64,000 nucleotides of DNA from Rhodanobacter sp. OK091 (GCF_900142825.1 NZ_FRCH01000002.1:496001-560000), one strand, 5' to 3'. Shown: positions 50,609 to 60,664, numbered from the stretch's first letter. The notes: generated by a model from the sequence alone, not told the origin. Translations and numbers: made by a program.

Positions 50609-51559
50609 ATGCAGCGTTCGATGATTTCGACCACCCTCTCGGCCGTCTCGCTGCGTGATCTCGCGCTGGTTCAGGCGGTGCATCGCCACGGCAGTTTCAA
50701 CAGCGCAGCGCGGGCCATGCACATCAGTCCGTCCGGGCTGTCGCATCAGGTCCAGAAGGTGGAGCAGGCGCTGGGCGCGCCGCTGTTCGAACGCGGCGGC
50801 CGCAGCATCGTGCCGACCGCCGGCGGCCAGCGGCTGTTGCAGCAGATCGACGCCGTACTCGCCGCGGGTGAACACCTGCAGCAGGTGGCCCGTGCCGGTG
50901 CGGTCGCCTTCGGCGGCGAATTGCGGCTCGGCGTGCCGGCGTCATTGGGGCCGTATCTGCTGCCGCACCTGATCGCGCCGTTTCCGCAGCATTTTCCCGG
51001 TGCCACGCTGGGCATTTCCGAAGGCAAGCCGCGCGGCTTGCTGCGCCGCCTGCACGAGGGCGAACTCGATGCCGTGCTGGCGCCACCGGCGCCGGCGGTC
51101 AGCGGCATCGCAATGCGGCCGCTGTTCGCCGAGCCATGGGAGCTGATGCTGCGTGCCGATCATCCGCTGGCGGGTCAGAGCAGCATCGCGCTGGACCAGC
51201 TCGATCCCGCCGAGGCGACCTTGATGGCCGAGAGCCATGCGGAGGGTCTCGACATCGATGGCAGCGAGCGTGGCCATGTGCAGGACGTCAGCCTGGAAAG
51301 TCTCGCTGCGCTGGTCAGCCTGCGCGGCGGCTACGCGCTGGTACCGGCGCTGGCACACGAACGGCTGGCCTCGATGCCGAACATCGTGCTGGCGAAACTC
51401 AAAGGGCAGGCGCCGGGCCGCGAGATCGCGCTGTACTGGCGCGACGCCTCGCCGTGGCACGACGACCTGCAGGCGTTTGCCGAGCTGCTGCGCAAGCTCG
51501 CGCGGCAGCGGCCGGGTCTTCGCGTGATGGGCGCGAAGGCAAAACCCGCTGCGCCATAG
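50609..51559 (+). CDS. LysR-family regulator, OxyR-like
   Basis: A 316-residue LysR protein: helix-turn-helix in LALVQAVHRHGSFNSAARAM and SPSGLSHQVQKVEQALGAPL, and an effector domain from about residue 95 (GELRLGVPASLGPYLLPHLI). The domain's EDHPLA-type segment (LMLRADHPLAGQ) is like OxyR. The redox cysteines of OxyR are not present, so peroxide sensing by disulfide is unlikely. It is divergent from acnA with a 237-bp spacer. A second ATG at 50621 is possible; neither start has a good ribosome site. Confidence 0.85.
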   Translation: MQRSMISTTLSAVSLRDLALVQAVHRHGSFNSAARAMHISPSGLSHQVQKVEQALGAPLFERGGRSIVPTAGGQRLLQQIDAVLAAGEHLQQVARAGAVAFGGELRLGVPASLGPYLLPHLIAPFPQHFPGATLGISEGKPRGLLRRLHEGELDAVLAPPAPAVSGIAMRPLFAEPWELMLRADHPLAGQSSIALDQLDPAEATLMAESHAEGLDIDGSERGHVQDVSLESLAALVSLRGGYALVPALAHERLASMPNIVLAKLKGQAPGREIALYWRDASPWHDDLQAFAELLRKLARQRPGLRVMGAKAKPAAP

Positions 51560-51593
51560 CCGCACACGGTAACCGCACACAATAGCCACATAG

Positions 51594-51621
51594 CAGAAGG
51601 CCGCCTTGCGGCGGCCTTCTG
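51594..51621. terminator. Hairpin terminator between the LysR gene and typA
   Basis: CAGAAGGCCGCC (51594-51605), a TTGC loop and GGCGGCCTTCTG (51610-51621) form a perfect 12-bp stem between converging genes. No long T-run. Confidence 0.75.
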
Positions 51622-51643
51622 TTCGATCGCGCGAGATGGAAAC

Positions 51644-53470
51644 TCAACCGCGCGAAGCGCGCTTGCGGTCGTTCTCGGTGAGGTGCTTCTTGCGCAGGCG
51701 GATTTCTTTCGGGGTGATCTCGACCAGCTCGTCGTCGTCGATGAAGTCCAGTGCCTGTTCCAGCGTGAACTTGATCGCCGGAGTCAGCTGGATCGCATCG
51801 TCCTTGCCCGAGGCGCGCATGTTGGTCAGCGGCTTCGGCTTGATCACGTTGACGGTGAGGTCGTTGTCCTTGGCGTGGATGCCGACCAGCTGGCCTTCAT
51901 AGACCGAGTCGCCTTCGGCCGCGAACAGCTTGCCGCGATCCTGCAGCGGCCCGAGCGAGTAGGCCGGGGTGGTGCCGCCGGCGTTGGCAATCATCACGCC
52001 GTTGAGGCGCTTGGCGATCTGGCCGTCTTCCTTCGGGCCGTAATGGTCGAACACGTGGAACAGCAGGCCCGAACCCTGGGTCAAGGTCTTGAACTGGTTC
52101 TGGAAGCCGATCAGGCCCCGCGCCGGGATCTCGTAATCCAGACGCACGCGTCCCTTGCCGTCGGACTCCATGTTCTTCAGCTGACCCTTGCGCACGCCGA
52201 GCCTTTCCATCACGGCGCCCTGGTGGACTTCCTCCACGTCGACCACCAGTTGCTCGATCGGCTCCATCTTCTGGCCATCGATCTCCTTGATGATCACCTC
52301 CGCACGCGACACAGCCAGCTCGTAGCCTTCACGACGCATGTTCTCGATCAACACCGACAGATGCAGCTCGCCGCGGCCGGAGACCAGGAACTTGTCGGCG
52401 TCGGAACCTTCCTCGACCTTCAGCGCCACGTTGTGCACCTGCTCACGATCCAGACGCTCGCGCAGCTGGCGACTGGTCAGGAACTTGCCGCCGGAAAGGT
52501 CCTTGTTGCCGGCGAACGGCGAGTTGTTGACCTGGAAGGTCATCGAGATGGTCGGTTCGTCCACGGTCAGCGCGGGCAACGCCTCAGGCGCATCCAGCGC
52601 GCAGACGGTGTCGGAGATGGTCAGATCGGCGATACCCGAGATCGCGACGATGTCGCCGGCCTCGGCGCTTTCCTGCTCGATCCGCTCCAGGCCGAGGAAG
52701 CCCAGCACCTGCATCACCTTGCCTTGGCGCTTCTTGCCATGGCGATCGATCACGGCGACCGGCATGCCCTTCTTCAAGACGCCGCGCTGGATACGGCCGA
52801 TGCCGATCACGCCAACGAAGTTGTTGTAGTCGAGCTGGCTGATGCGCATCTGGAACGGACCATCCGGATCGACGTCCGGCTTGCTCACGTGCTGCATGAT
52901 CGCTTCGTACAGCGGGGTCATGTCGCCTTCGCGCACGTCGTCGTTGAGGCCGGCATAGCCGTTCAGCGCCGAGGCATAGACGATCGGGAAGTCCATCTGC
53001 TCCGGCGTGGCGCCCAGACGATCGAACAGATCCCACACCTGCTCGACCACCCACTCCGGGCGGGCACCCGGACGGTCGACCTTGTTGATCACCACGATCG
53101 GCTTGAAGCCCATCGCGAACGCCTTCTGCGTCACGAAACGGGTCTGCGGCATCGGGCCGTCCATCGCGTCGACCAGGATCAGCACCGAATCGACCATCGA
53201 CAGCACGCGCTCCACTTCGCCGCCGAAGTCGGCATGTCCCGGCGTGTCGACGATGTTGATGCGATTGCCCTGCCAGGTGATGGCGGTGTTCTTGGCCAGG
53301 ATGGTGATGCCGCGTTCCTTTTCCTGGTCGTTCGAGTCCATCACGCGCTCGGCCAGCACGGTGCGCTCGTTGAGCGTGCCGGACTGCTTGAGCAGACAAT
53401 CGACGAGAGTGGTTTTGCCGTGATCGACGTGGGCGACGATGGCGATATTGCGCAGTTTTTCGATAGACAT
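51644..53470 (-). CDS. typA: Ribosome-associated translational GTPase TypA/BipA
   Basis: A 608-residue translation-factor GTPase that helps ribosome assembly and stress or cold adaptation. G motifs are AHVDHGKTT (G1), RGITI (G2), [15 protein letters not shown] (G3), [10 protein letters not shown] (G4) and a SALNGYAG G5. The BipA-specific C-terminal part has [20 protein letters not shown] and [11 protein letters not shown]. Start at 53470 ([12 protein letters not shown]). A 31-residue longer frame upstream is rejected. Confidence 0.97.
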   Translation of the reverse strand: MSIEKLRNIAIVAHVDHGKTTLVDCLLKQSGTLNERTVLAERVMDSNDQEKERGITILAKNTAITWQGNRINIVDTPGHADFGGEVERVLSMVDSVLILVDAMDGPMPQTRFVTQKAFAMGFKPIVVINKVDRPGARPEWVVEQVWDLFDRLGATPEQMDFPIVYASALNGYAGLNDDVREGDMTPLYEAIMQHVSKPDVDPDGPFQMRISQLDYNNFVGVIGIGRIQRGVLKKGMPVAVIDRHGKKRQGKVMQVLGFLGLERIEQESAEAGDIVAISGIADLTISDTVCALDAPEALPALTVDEPTISMTFQVNNSPFAGNKDLSGGKFLTSRQLRERLDREQVHNVALKVEEGSDADKFLVSGRGELHLSVLIENMRREGYELAVSRAEVIIKEIDGQKMEPIEQLVVDVEEVHQGAVMERLGVRKGQLKNMESDGKGRVRLDYEIPARGLIGFQNQFKTLTQGSGLLFHVFDHYGPKEDGQIAKRLNGVMIANAGGTTPAYSLGPLQDRGKLFAAEGDSVYEGQLVGIHAKDNDLTVNVIKPKPLTNMRASGKDDAIQLTPAIKFTLEQALDFIDDDELVEITPKEIRLRKKHLTENDRKRASRG

Positions 53471-53589
53471 GGGATCGACTCGGGCGGCTCGGTGGCCGTC
53501 ACGCAGGATTCTTGAAGTGTGAATCGACCAATTATACGGACTTATATGACAACTTGCCCGCAATTTCGATGAACCGCTCGTCGAACCCG

Positions 53590-53617
53590 GTTGCCCCGCG
53601 CTTGGGCGCGGGGCAAC
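53590..53617. terminator. Very strong hairpin between the lipoprotein-pilin gene and typA
   Basis: GTTGCCCCGCGC (53590-53601), a TTGG loop and GCGCGGGGCAAC (53606-53617) form a perfect 12-bp GC-rich stem. It starts 7 bp after the stop of the upstream minus-strand gene. There is no T-run, so it may act as a transcription pause or mRNA 3'-end stabiliser rather than as a classic terminator. Confidence 0.55.
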
Positions 53618-53623
53618 TCACCC

Positions 53624-55795
53624 TCACGGCTGGCGGCAACTGGCCGGCAGATATTTGGCCGTGATGTCGTCGGAATGGCAGTGCCAGGTGCTGCCCAGCG
53701 GCGTCAGCGAAAGCGTCTTGCCATTCAGCTGGACATTGGCCTGCTGTGGTGGCCTGCCGCTGAAATGGGCCTGGATTTCACCGTCGGCGGCTACGGTAAT
53801 GCTGTCGACATAACGTCCCTTGATTGCATCCGGCTCAGGCAAGCCTGCCTGTTGGTTGTTCGTTGGCCAACGACCATGTTGTTGGTGGTATTCCGTCAAC
53901 GCGGTCTTGGCGCCATCCATGAGCACGATGCCTTCGGTGACCTGCGCCCGCACTATGTAGTCCTGATAAGCGGGGATGGCGATGGCGGCAACGATCGCAA
54001 CCGCCGCTACGGCTGTCATCGAGCCGCTGCCACTGCTGCCGGTCAACATCTCCAGGGGCTGCTGCTCGTAGGTGATATTGAACGACAGGTCATCGGCAGT
54101 GACACCGAGATTCATGCCAATCACGCCTTCTTGCGGAAGCTTCAATGTATGCGCGGCCGGCAGTGCCAACAGATCCGTCGATTGACCGCTGAGGTCGCCG
54201 AGTATCTGCAGCATTTGCAGGTAACCGTAATAGGCGTTGCGTTGGGCATCGTGCGACACGGTAGTAAAACCAAGCAGGTTCTGCTTGCCCTGCCAGGCTT
54301 GCGACTTCAGCCACGCGTCGAGCGAAGTATCGAGTCTGGCAGCACCACGGTCGGCCAACGCCTGCGGAACCTTGGCGAAAATGAGGAAATCGCCATCCTC
54401 GATCCAGTACAGATGGGTGCCGAAACGTGCTGTCAGCGTGGCCCATGCCTGCTGGCGCGGGTCGGCATGGGCAGCGTCAGGTGCCGTGTGGCCGAAATCG
54501 AGGACATGAATTTCGACGCCGTCCATCGACTGGGTGCGATAGCTGCCGTTCTGGCGCCTGGCAAGCGCCTGCAGATGCTCGTACAGCGCGTTGCGGTCAT
54601 TGACGCGAACAGCCGTATAGACACCTGCATCGTCCTCGAAGCCGATGATCTCCGGGCCGATCCAGCGACTCAGGTCGCTGAGGCTGAAACCAAGTTTCTG
54701 CTGCAGCGTTACCTCTGCGTTGCGGACGGTTCCGGCACGATCCACTCCAAAGTCGAGTGAGAGATTGTCCTCAAAGGCTTTGTATTGATCGCCACCGGGT
54801 AGTGCAAAATTCACTAGCCAATGTGGCTTGCCAGCGACCTTGAAATCAGGTGCGAACCGTGTCGGCGCAAGGTAACCGAGCAGCCGTGCCTGTGGTGCAT
54901 GCACCACAATGCGCAGGCGCCCATGACCATCGACTGTGCCGGCGCCAAACGTCACACTCTCGGCCTTGGATGTGAGATCGCCAGGCAAGGTGCCAACCGA
55001 CTGCGCCGGAATCGCACCGGCAGCGACGCCACCCAGGCCATGCAGGCTGATCCAGGCAAACGTGCCCTGACCTGACTGGTCGATTTGCTGTTCTTGCGCA
55101 GCAATCGCCTTGCCGGCATCGCTGTCTGGTTTTGTTTGCGCGAGTTCAACAATCAGAGTGGTGAGCGTGACCGGTTCTACAGGTTGCCGGCTGGCCAGTG
55201 CGAACAGACGTCCGCTGGTTACGTCGAAATGCAACGGTGTGCCGATCGCCAGACGACCGTCACCGTTGCTGTCCAATGGCGCGGTCAATTTCAGCGCAGG
55301 CGCATTGAACTGTGCGAAGCGTGCGTTGAGGTCGACGACGCTCTTCTGTGCCATCCGCATCGTGACCAGCATCTGTGTATTCGGTGACATCGTGCCGATC
55401 GGATCGATCATCGCCACTTCCACCGGCGAGCGCAGGTCGGCGAGCAGCGGCAGCAGATACGGGGTGGCGCCAGCATCGGCTAGCGTCTTGTCCTTGGCCA
55501 AGGCATCGCGCAACGCAGCGATGGCTTTGAGATTCTGTTCGCTGGCCATCACGGCATCCAGCGGGCGACCGCTGGGGGCGGCGCCGAGCATGCCCCATGG
55601 CGAGGCGATACGGATGTAGCCCACCGTACTGGCAGGCAGGTGACCGCGCAGCCATGCAGGCTGTGAGAGTTGGTCTTGCGCGCGCTGAATCGAAGCGGCG
55701 TCGACCTTGGCAGGCGACTGCCCGCGATGGCAACCAGCAATGCAGACACCGGCTGTCAGCACGGCAGTCATGATGAGGCGACGCGATACGATCAT
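53624..55795 (-). CDS. Lipoprotein with a C-terminal type IV pilin domain
   Basis: A 723-residue protein. Residues 1-22 form a lipoprotein signal (TAVLTAGVCIAGC, lipidated C22; next residue His, so outer-membrane sorting is expected). Residues about 30-585 form a large mixed domain I do not recognise (ASTVGYIRIASPWGM near the start). Residues about 589-723 are a type IV pilin-like domain: hydrophobic helix VAIVAAIAIPAYQDYIVRAQ, then YHQQHGRWPTNN, and a C-terminal disulfide loop WHCHSDDITAKYLPASC. The prepilin leader with GFTLIE is absent, so prepilin peptidase cannot process it as usual. Confidence 0.85.
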   Translation of the reverse strand: MIVSRRLIMTAVLTAGVCIAGCHRGQSPAKVDAASIQRAQDQLSQPAWLRGHLPASTVGYIRIASPWGMLGAAPSGRPLDAVMASEQNLKAIAALRDALAKDKTLADAGATPYLLPLLADLRSPVEVAMIDPIGTMSPNTQMLVTMRMAQKSVVDLNARFAQFNAPALKLTAPLDSNGDGRLAIGTPLHFDVTSGRLFALASRQPVEPVTLTTLIVELAQTKPDSDAGKAIAAQEQQIDQSGQGTFAWISLHGLGGVAAGAIPAQSVGTLPGDLTSKAESVTFGAGTVDGHGRLRIVVHAPQARLLGYLAPTRFAPDFKVAGKPHWLVNFALPGGDQYKAFEDNLSLDFGVDRAGTVRNAEVTLQQKLGFSLSDLSRWIGPEIIGFEDDAGVYTAVRVNDRNALYEHLQALARRQNGSYRTQSMDGVEIHVLDFGHTAPDAAHADPRQQAWATLTARFGTHLYWIEDGDFLIFAKVPQALADRGAARLDTSLDAWLKSQAWQGKQNLLGFTTVSHDAQRNAYYGYLQMLQILGDLSGQSTDLLALPAAHTLKLPQEGVIGMNLGVTADDLSFNITYEQQPLEMLTGSSGSGSMTAVAAVAIVAAIAIPAYQDYIVRAQVTEGIVLMDGAKTALTEYHQQHGRWPTNNQQAGLPEPDAIKGRYVDSITVAADGEIQAHFSGRPPQQANVQLNGKTLSLTPLGSTWHCHSDDITAKYLPASCRQP

Positions 55796-55939
55796 TTTCC
55801 TGATTCCCCTGGTTAAGGCATCGGGAAATGGATCGTGTCGACATCCTCCCTGATGCAACGAAGCCCCAGCTTATCAGAGGACCATCTGGCGACGGTCCGA
55901 CGCACGTATATCACCGCACGCCGGCCGGTAGCAGCCTTC

Positions 55940-56638
55940 TTACTGCAAGAGACTCACCTGATCGGCGGCGGTGAGCCACAGCAGCTGATAGTGGCCATAC
56001 GGATAGTCGAAGCTGTAATCCTCGCCGGGAATCGTCGAGGTATGGACGCCGTAGACGAGGCAGCTGGTATAGCAATTGATTTCGTCGCTCCACGATTTCA
56101 TCGAGTACATATGCACGCCGAAACGATGGCCGGCGATGCTCTGCAGGAACGGGCTGCTCACCGACAGGCCGTAATAGCCGCAGGTGGCGGTGGCGACGTT
56201 GAACGGATACATGCCGCACGACCACAGCCCGTGCACCGCACCGGCGATGCCAATGAACACATCGACCTTGCTGGCCACGCCAAGCTTGTCGATCTCGCGC
56301 ATCGCCAGGGTCACGCCCATCGAATGGCCGATCACATCGATGTGCCCGCTGCATGAGCTGGCGATAGCACTGCTGATCGCATTCATGACCGGTGTTTCTT
56401 CGCTGCCGTTGTGGTCGTTGCAGGCGGCGCATAACGCATTGCCCCAGGCCGGCGCGACGATCTGGGCATCGCTCCAGCCCTGCTGGCGCAGCAGGTTGTA
56501 GGTGTTCTGAAAGTCGGCGGGGCTGCCGGTATTGCCATGCACCAGCACCACGGTGTCACGGCAGGTGGCTCGTGCGGACAACACCGGCATGAACAGCAGC
56601 AGGGCCAGCAGCCCCAATACGTACGTCTTGATCGACAT
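55940..56638 (-). CDS. Secreted lipase/esterase, class 2 triacylglycerol lipase type
   Basis: A 232-residue alpha/beta hydrolase with a signal peptide (residues 1-24, LLALLLFMPVLSARA). The oxyanion-hole segment is VVLVHGNTGSP, and the nucleophile is S106 in VIGHSMGVT. The acid residue is probably in the GEDYSFDYPYGHYQL region, whose His completes the triad. Eight or so Cys suggest disulfide bonds after export. It resembles small Bacillus LipA/Streptomyces class 2 lipases. Same strand as the gntP gene, 140 bp upstream. Confidence 0.82.
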   Translation of the reverse strand: MSIKTYVLGLLALLLFMPVLSARATCRDTVVLVHGNTGSPADFQNTYNLLRQQGWSDAQIVAPAWGNALCAACNDHNGSEETPVMNAISSAIASSCSGHIDVIGHSMGVTLAMREIDKLGVASKVDVFIGIAGAVHGLWSCGMYPFNVATATCGYYGLSVSSPFLQSIAGHRFGVHMYSMKSWSDEINCYTSCLVYGVHTSTIPGEDYSFDYPYGHYQLLWLTAADQVSLLQ

Positions 56639-56778
56639 CGCTCATATCTCCCTTCGCTTCACGACAGTTCCGCTTGCGCGGAACAGGAGGAGCCGCGCAA
56701 CCGTGCGGTTCCGGATCGGTCTGGCGTCGGCGATCGGTATGTGGCCGATCGGGGGAGCGACGTCGTTATGGTGGCGGT

Positions 56779-58176
56779 CTAGACCACGCCGGTGAGGTAG
56801 AACGCGGCGATCACCACCAGCACTGCCAGCGTCTTGACCACGGTGATCGCGAAGATGTCCTTGTACGCCTGCCGATGGGTCAGTCCGGTCACCGCGAGCA
56901 AGGTGATCACCGCGCCGTTGTGGGGCAGCGTGTCCATGCCGCCGGACGCCATCGCGGCAACCCGGTGCATCACCTCCAGCGGAATGCCGGCCGCGTTCGC
57001 GTTGGCGATGAAGGTATCGGCCATCGCACCCAGCGCGATGCTCATGCCGCCGGAGGCCGAGCCGGTGATGCCGGCCAGCGCGGTGACAGTGACCGCCTCG
57101 TTGATCAGCGGGTTCGGGATCGTGTGCAGCGCATCGGCGACCAGTTTGAAGCCGGGCAGGGCTGCGATCACCGCGCCAAAGCCGTATTCCGACGCTGTAT
57201 TCATCGAAGCCAGCAACGCGCCGCCGACGGCCGCCTTGCTGCCGTCGGCAAACTGCCTGACCACCGGCCGCCAGGCGAACACCAGCACACACAGGATGCC
57301 GACCAGCAGCGCGCCCTCGACCGCCCAGATCGCGGCGATCTTGGCCACTTCCTGCACCACCGGCTTGGCACTGCCGACCACGCTGGGTAGAAACGATTGC
57401 GTCTCGCCGTAGATGCGTGGAATGGCGTCGGTGAACAGCTTGTTGCACACACCGACCAGCACCAGCGGCAGTAGCGCGATCAGCGGATGCGCCAGCTTGC
57501 CGCCCTCGAACGGAGCCGGCTCGTTGACGAGATTGTCGCCATAGCCTTCGCCAGCCGCTGCCGCTTTCCGTCGGCGCAGATCGAGATAAGCGAGTCCCAC
57601 GATCAGGATGAATACCGCGCCTATCGTGCCCAGCCACGGCGCCGCCCAGGTGTTGGTGCCGAAGAATGCGGTAGGGATGATGTTCTGGATCTGCGGCGTA
57701 CCCGGCAGCGAATCCATGGTGAAAGTGAACGCGCCCAGCGCGATGGTGCCTGGGATCAACCGCTTGGGGATGTTGCTGGCACGGAACAGTTCGGCAGCAA
57801 ACGGATACACCGCGAACACCACCACGAACAGCGATACGCCGCCATAGGTCAGCAGCGCGCACACCAGCACGATCGACAGGATCGCCCGGCTGCGCCCGAC
57901 CAGGCCGATCGTCGCGGCAACGATGGCCTTGGAAAAGCCCGACAGCTCGATCAGCTTGCCGAACACTGCGCCTAGCATGAAGACCGGGAAGTACAGCTTG
58001 AGGAAGCCGACCATCTTGTCCATGAACAGGCCGGTGAACATCGGCGCGACCAGTGCCGGCTCGGTCAGCAGCACGGCGCCCAGTGCGGCGATCGGCGCGA
58101 ACAGGATCACGCTGTAGCCGCGATATGCCGCGATCATCAGAAAACACAGCGCGGCCAGCACGATCAGAAATGCCAT
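56779..58176 (-). CDS. GntP-family proton/organic-acid symporter
   Basis: A 465-residue permease with about 12 hydrophobic helices. FPVFMLGAVFGKLIELSGFS and the repeated SGGMSIALGAMADTF and SGGMDTLPHNGAVITLLAV segments are typical of GntP transporters for gluconate, hydroxy acids and, in some subgroups, 3-hydroxybutyrate. A small hairpin (56667-56684) follows the gene. It is divergent from a TonB receptor gene. With PHB depolymerase and PHA synthase in the window, a hydroxy-acid substrate is attractive but unproved. Confidence 0.85.
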   Translation of the reverse strand: MAFLIVLAALCFLMIAAYRGYSVILFAPIAALGAVLLTEPALVAPMFTGLFMDKMVGFLKLYFPVFMLGAVFGKLIELSGFSKAIVAATIGLVGRSRAILSIVLVCALLTYGGVSLFVVVFAVYPFAAELFRASNIPKRLIPGTIALGAFTFTMDSLPGTPQIQNIIPTAFFGTNTWAAPWLGTIGAVFILIVGLAYLDLRRRKAAAAGEGYGDNLVNEPAPFEGGKLAHPLIALLPLVLVGVCNKLFTDAIPRIYGETQSFLPSVVGSAKPVVQEVAKIAAIWAVEGALLVGILCVLVFAWRPVVRQFADGSKAAVGGALLASMNTASEYGFGAVIAALPGFKLVADALHTIPNPLINEAVTVTALAGITGSASGGMSIALGAMADTFIANANAAGIPLEVMHRVAAMASGGMDTLPHNGAVITLLAVTGLTHRQAYKDIFAITVVKTLAVLVVIAAFYLTGVV

Positions 58177-58244
58177 CCCGCGAAACTCCTCGGACGTCTG
58201 CGTCCATACGATGGACTGCGAGTATCCACGGCGCCCATTGGCGC

Positions 58245-58271
58245 GGGCACTGTACGAAGGTACAAGTGCCC
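58245..58271. promoter_or_regulatory. Palindromic operator candidate between gntP and the TonB receptor gene
   Basis: GGGCACTGTAC (58245-58255) and GTACAAGTGCCC (58260-58271) form an inverted repeat with one inserted base and a 4-bp centre. It lies about 70-100 bp from both divergent starts, as for a shared operator. Confidence 0.4.
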
Positions 58272-58347
58272 AGACCGGTCACCCTGCCTATGCTCACCCG
58301 TATCAGCATCCATCACCGATGGCTGCGTCACCTGCGGGGGAAGGGTT

Positions 58348-60588
58348 ATGAAGCGCACGCGTCTGAGTCTGGCGATGGGTCTGACATTCGGTCTGTTCTG
58401 TGTCGCGCCACTGAGCGCGCAACAGGCTTCCGGGGAAGCGAATGCCAACGCCGCCAAGCCGGGCGATGCCAAGCCGGTTAACGCCAAACAGCTCGGGCAG
58501 GTGACGGTGACCGCCCGCAAACGCGAGGAAACCCTGCAGGACGTGCCTATCGCGGTCAGCGCATTCACCGCCGCGTCGCTGTTCAAGCAGAACGTGCAGA
58601 ACCTGGCTGATCTGCAGGGCAAGGTGCCCTCGCTGCAGGTGTATGCCGCGCGCGGTTCCAACACCACGCTGACGGCTTACATCCGCGGCGTGGGCCAGGC
58701 CGACCCGACCTGGGGCTTCGATCCGGGCGTGGGCATCTATCTCGACGACGTTTATCTGGCCCGCCCGCAGGGCGCCGTGGTGGACGTGTTCGACGTCAAT
58801 CGGATCGAGGTGCTGCGCGGGCCGCAGGGCACCTTGTACGGCAAGAACACGATCGGCGGCGCGATCAAGTACGTCTCCAACCCGTTGCCTGTGAAGACCG
58901 AAGGCTCGGTCGACGCCACCGTGGGCACCCATGGCGAGAAAGACATCAAGGCCAGCGTGGGCGGCGCCAGTGCCGATCAGGTCTGGCGCGCACGGGCGGC
59001 CGTTGCCAGCGAACACAACGATGGTTTTGGCCGCGACGTGCTCACCGGCAGCCGCAATGGCAACAAGAACACCAACGCCGCGCGTGCCACGCTCGGCTTC
59101 TTCCCATCCAGCAGTTTCAATGCGCAGCTATCGGTCGATGGCGTGCGCGACAACTCCAATCCGCGCGGCGCCAAGATGCTGATCGCCAACAAGCTCGATC
59201 GGGCGTATGCGCCGCTGTCCAGCGATTTCGACACGCGCAGCGGCATGGCGCAGGTCAACCACACGAAACTGTACGGCACCGCGCTGACGATGAACTGGAT
59301 CGCCAGCCAGGAGTGGTCGCTCAAATCGGTCACCGCGGTGCGCGGTTCATCGACCCTGACCAACATCGATTTCGACACGCTGCCGGAAAAGATCGCCGAC
59401 GTCAGCGCGATCTACAAGGACCACCAGTTCAGCCAGGAATTGCAGGCCAACTACGATGCCGGCGGCAGCGTGCACGGCGTCGCCGGCTTGTATTACTTCG
59501 ACGGTTCGGCCACCGGACAGATACACAACATCTTCCTCGGCTCACCGCCGTACAGCACGTTGGGCTTGTCGCAGTACGGCAGCACGGGCGGGCGCATGGG
59601 CACCAGGAGCTACGCCGGTTACGGCGATTTCAGCTGGGATTTCAGCCCGGCCTGGAGCCTCGATGTCGGGCTGCGCTACACCCATGAAACCAAGACCGCG
59701 CTGATCCAGAACTTCGGCTTCGCCAACGCAAGCTTCAGCACGCCGATCTCGACGGTGGCGAACTTCAGAGGCTCTCACGCCAGCAACAATGTCTCGCCGA
59801 AGGTCTCGCTCGACTGGAGTGTCAGCAACCAGATCAAGCTCTACGCCAGCTACAGCGAGGGCTTCCATTCGGGCGGCTTCAATATTCGCGCCAACTGCGT
59901 GGCCGTGCCGGCGTCGTGCCGCCCGATCGACGACGAGAAAGTGCAGTCGTACGAACTGGGCAGCAAGATGACGTTCCTCGACGACCGCCTGATGCTCAAC
60001 ACGGCGGCATTCCACAACGTGTACTCGAACATCCAGCTGTCGGTGTTCAGCTCGTACACCTTGCCGAACGGCAGCCAGGGTTTCTTCGGTGATTTCACCA
60101 ACGCGGGCAAAGGCCACATCGATGGTGTGGAAGAGGAGTTCGCCTGGAAGCCGACCGAGGCATGGACTTTCAGCGGCAACTTTGCCTACTTGCACACCAA
60201 GTACACCCAGTACCTGACCAGAGGCGTCAATGTCGCCGACCAGCAGAAGTTCACCAACGCACCGAAGTGGTCAGGTGGCCTTTCGCTGGAAAACACCCAC
60301 GAGCTGGCCAACGGCGGCAACCTCACTACCCGCATCAACTACACCTACCAGAGTCTGGTGTACCCGGAAACCACGCTGTCGCCGCTGATCGCGCAGCCGG
60401 CCTACGGTCTCTGGAACGCCGGCGTGATCTGGCAGGTCAGCCAGCCATGGACGCTGAGCCTGCAAGGCACCAACCTGGCCAACAAGTCGTACCGCACCAC
60501 CGGCTACAACATCAGTTCGCTGGGTATTGTCACGGGGTTCTACGGTGCTCCGCGGATGGTCACGTTGAGCGCACGCTATACGTTCTGA
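58348..60588 (+). CDS. TonB-dependent outer-membrane receptor
   Basis: A 746-residue outer-membrane beta-barrel. It has a signal peptide (GLTFGLFCVAPLSAQ) and a TonB-box-like GQVTVTARKREETLQ. The plug domain contains VPIAVSAFTAASL, RGVGQADPTWGFDPGVGIYL and RIEVLRGPQGTLYGKNTIGG. The barrel follows and ends with the Omp motif LSARYTF. Such receptors in Xanthomonadales import carbohydrates, siderophores and other molecules; the ligand is not evident. The gene precedes the PHB depolymerase by 76 bp. Confidence 0.93.
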   Translation: MKRTRLSLAMGLTFGLFCVAPLSAQQASGEANANAAKPGDAKPVNAKQLGQVTVTARKREETLQDVPIAVSAFTAASLFKQNVQNLADLQGKVPSLQVYAARGSNTTLTAYIRGVGQADPTWGFDPGVGIYLDDVYLARPQGAVVDVFDVNRIEVLRGPQGTLYGKNTIGGAIKYVSNPLPVKTEGSVDATVGTHGEKDIKASVGGASADQVWRARAAVASEHNDGFGRDVLTGSRNGNKNTNAARATLGFFPSSSFNAQLSVDGVRDNSNPRGAKMLIANKLDRAYAPLSSDFDTRSGMAQVNHTKLYGTALTMNWIASQEWSLKSVTAVRGSSTLTNIDFDTLPEKIADVSAIYKDHQFSQELQANYDAGGSVHGVAGLYYFDGSATGQIHNIFLGSPPYSTLGLSQYGSTGGRMGTRSYAGYGDFSWDFSPAWSLDVGLRYTHETKTALIQNFGFANASFSTPISTVANFRGSHASNNVSPKVSLDWSVSNQIKLYASYSEGFHSGGFNIRANCVAVPASCRPIDDEKVQSYELGSKMTFLDDRLMLNTAAFHNVYSNIQLSVFSSYTLPNGSQGFFGDFTNAGKGHIDGVEEEFAWKPTEAWTFSGNFAYLHTKYTQYLTRGVNVADQQKFTNAPKWSGGLSLENTHELANGGNLTTRINYTYQSLVYPETTLSPLIAQPAYGLWNAGVIWQVSQPWTLSLQGTNLANKSYRTTGYNISSLGIVTGFYGAPRMVTLSARYTF

Positions 60589-60608
60589 TCGCGGTCGTTT
60601 GACGCGGA

Positions 60609-60661
60609 TCTGCTCCGACTGAAGTGAAACATCACGCCATAACCCGACGAAACGGAGCAGA
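60609..60661 (+). promoter_or_regulatory. Inverted repeat covering the ribosome site of the depolymerase gene
   Basis: TCTGCTCCG (60609-60617) pairs perfectly with CGGAGCAGA (60653-60661). The latter contains the GGAG ribosome site that lies 7 bp before the ATG. Pairing would hide the site in mRNA; the long 35-nt loop makes it a weak structure by itself. Confidence 0.35.
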
Positions 60662-60664
60662 CCG

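Noticed and set aside
51683-53515. 610-codon plus-strand open frame opposite typA
   Set aside because: Antisense shadow of the TypA GTPase gene.
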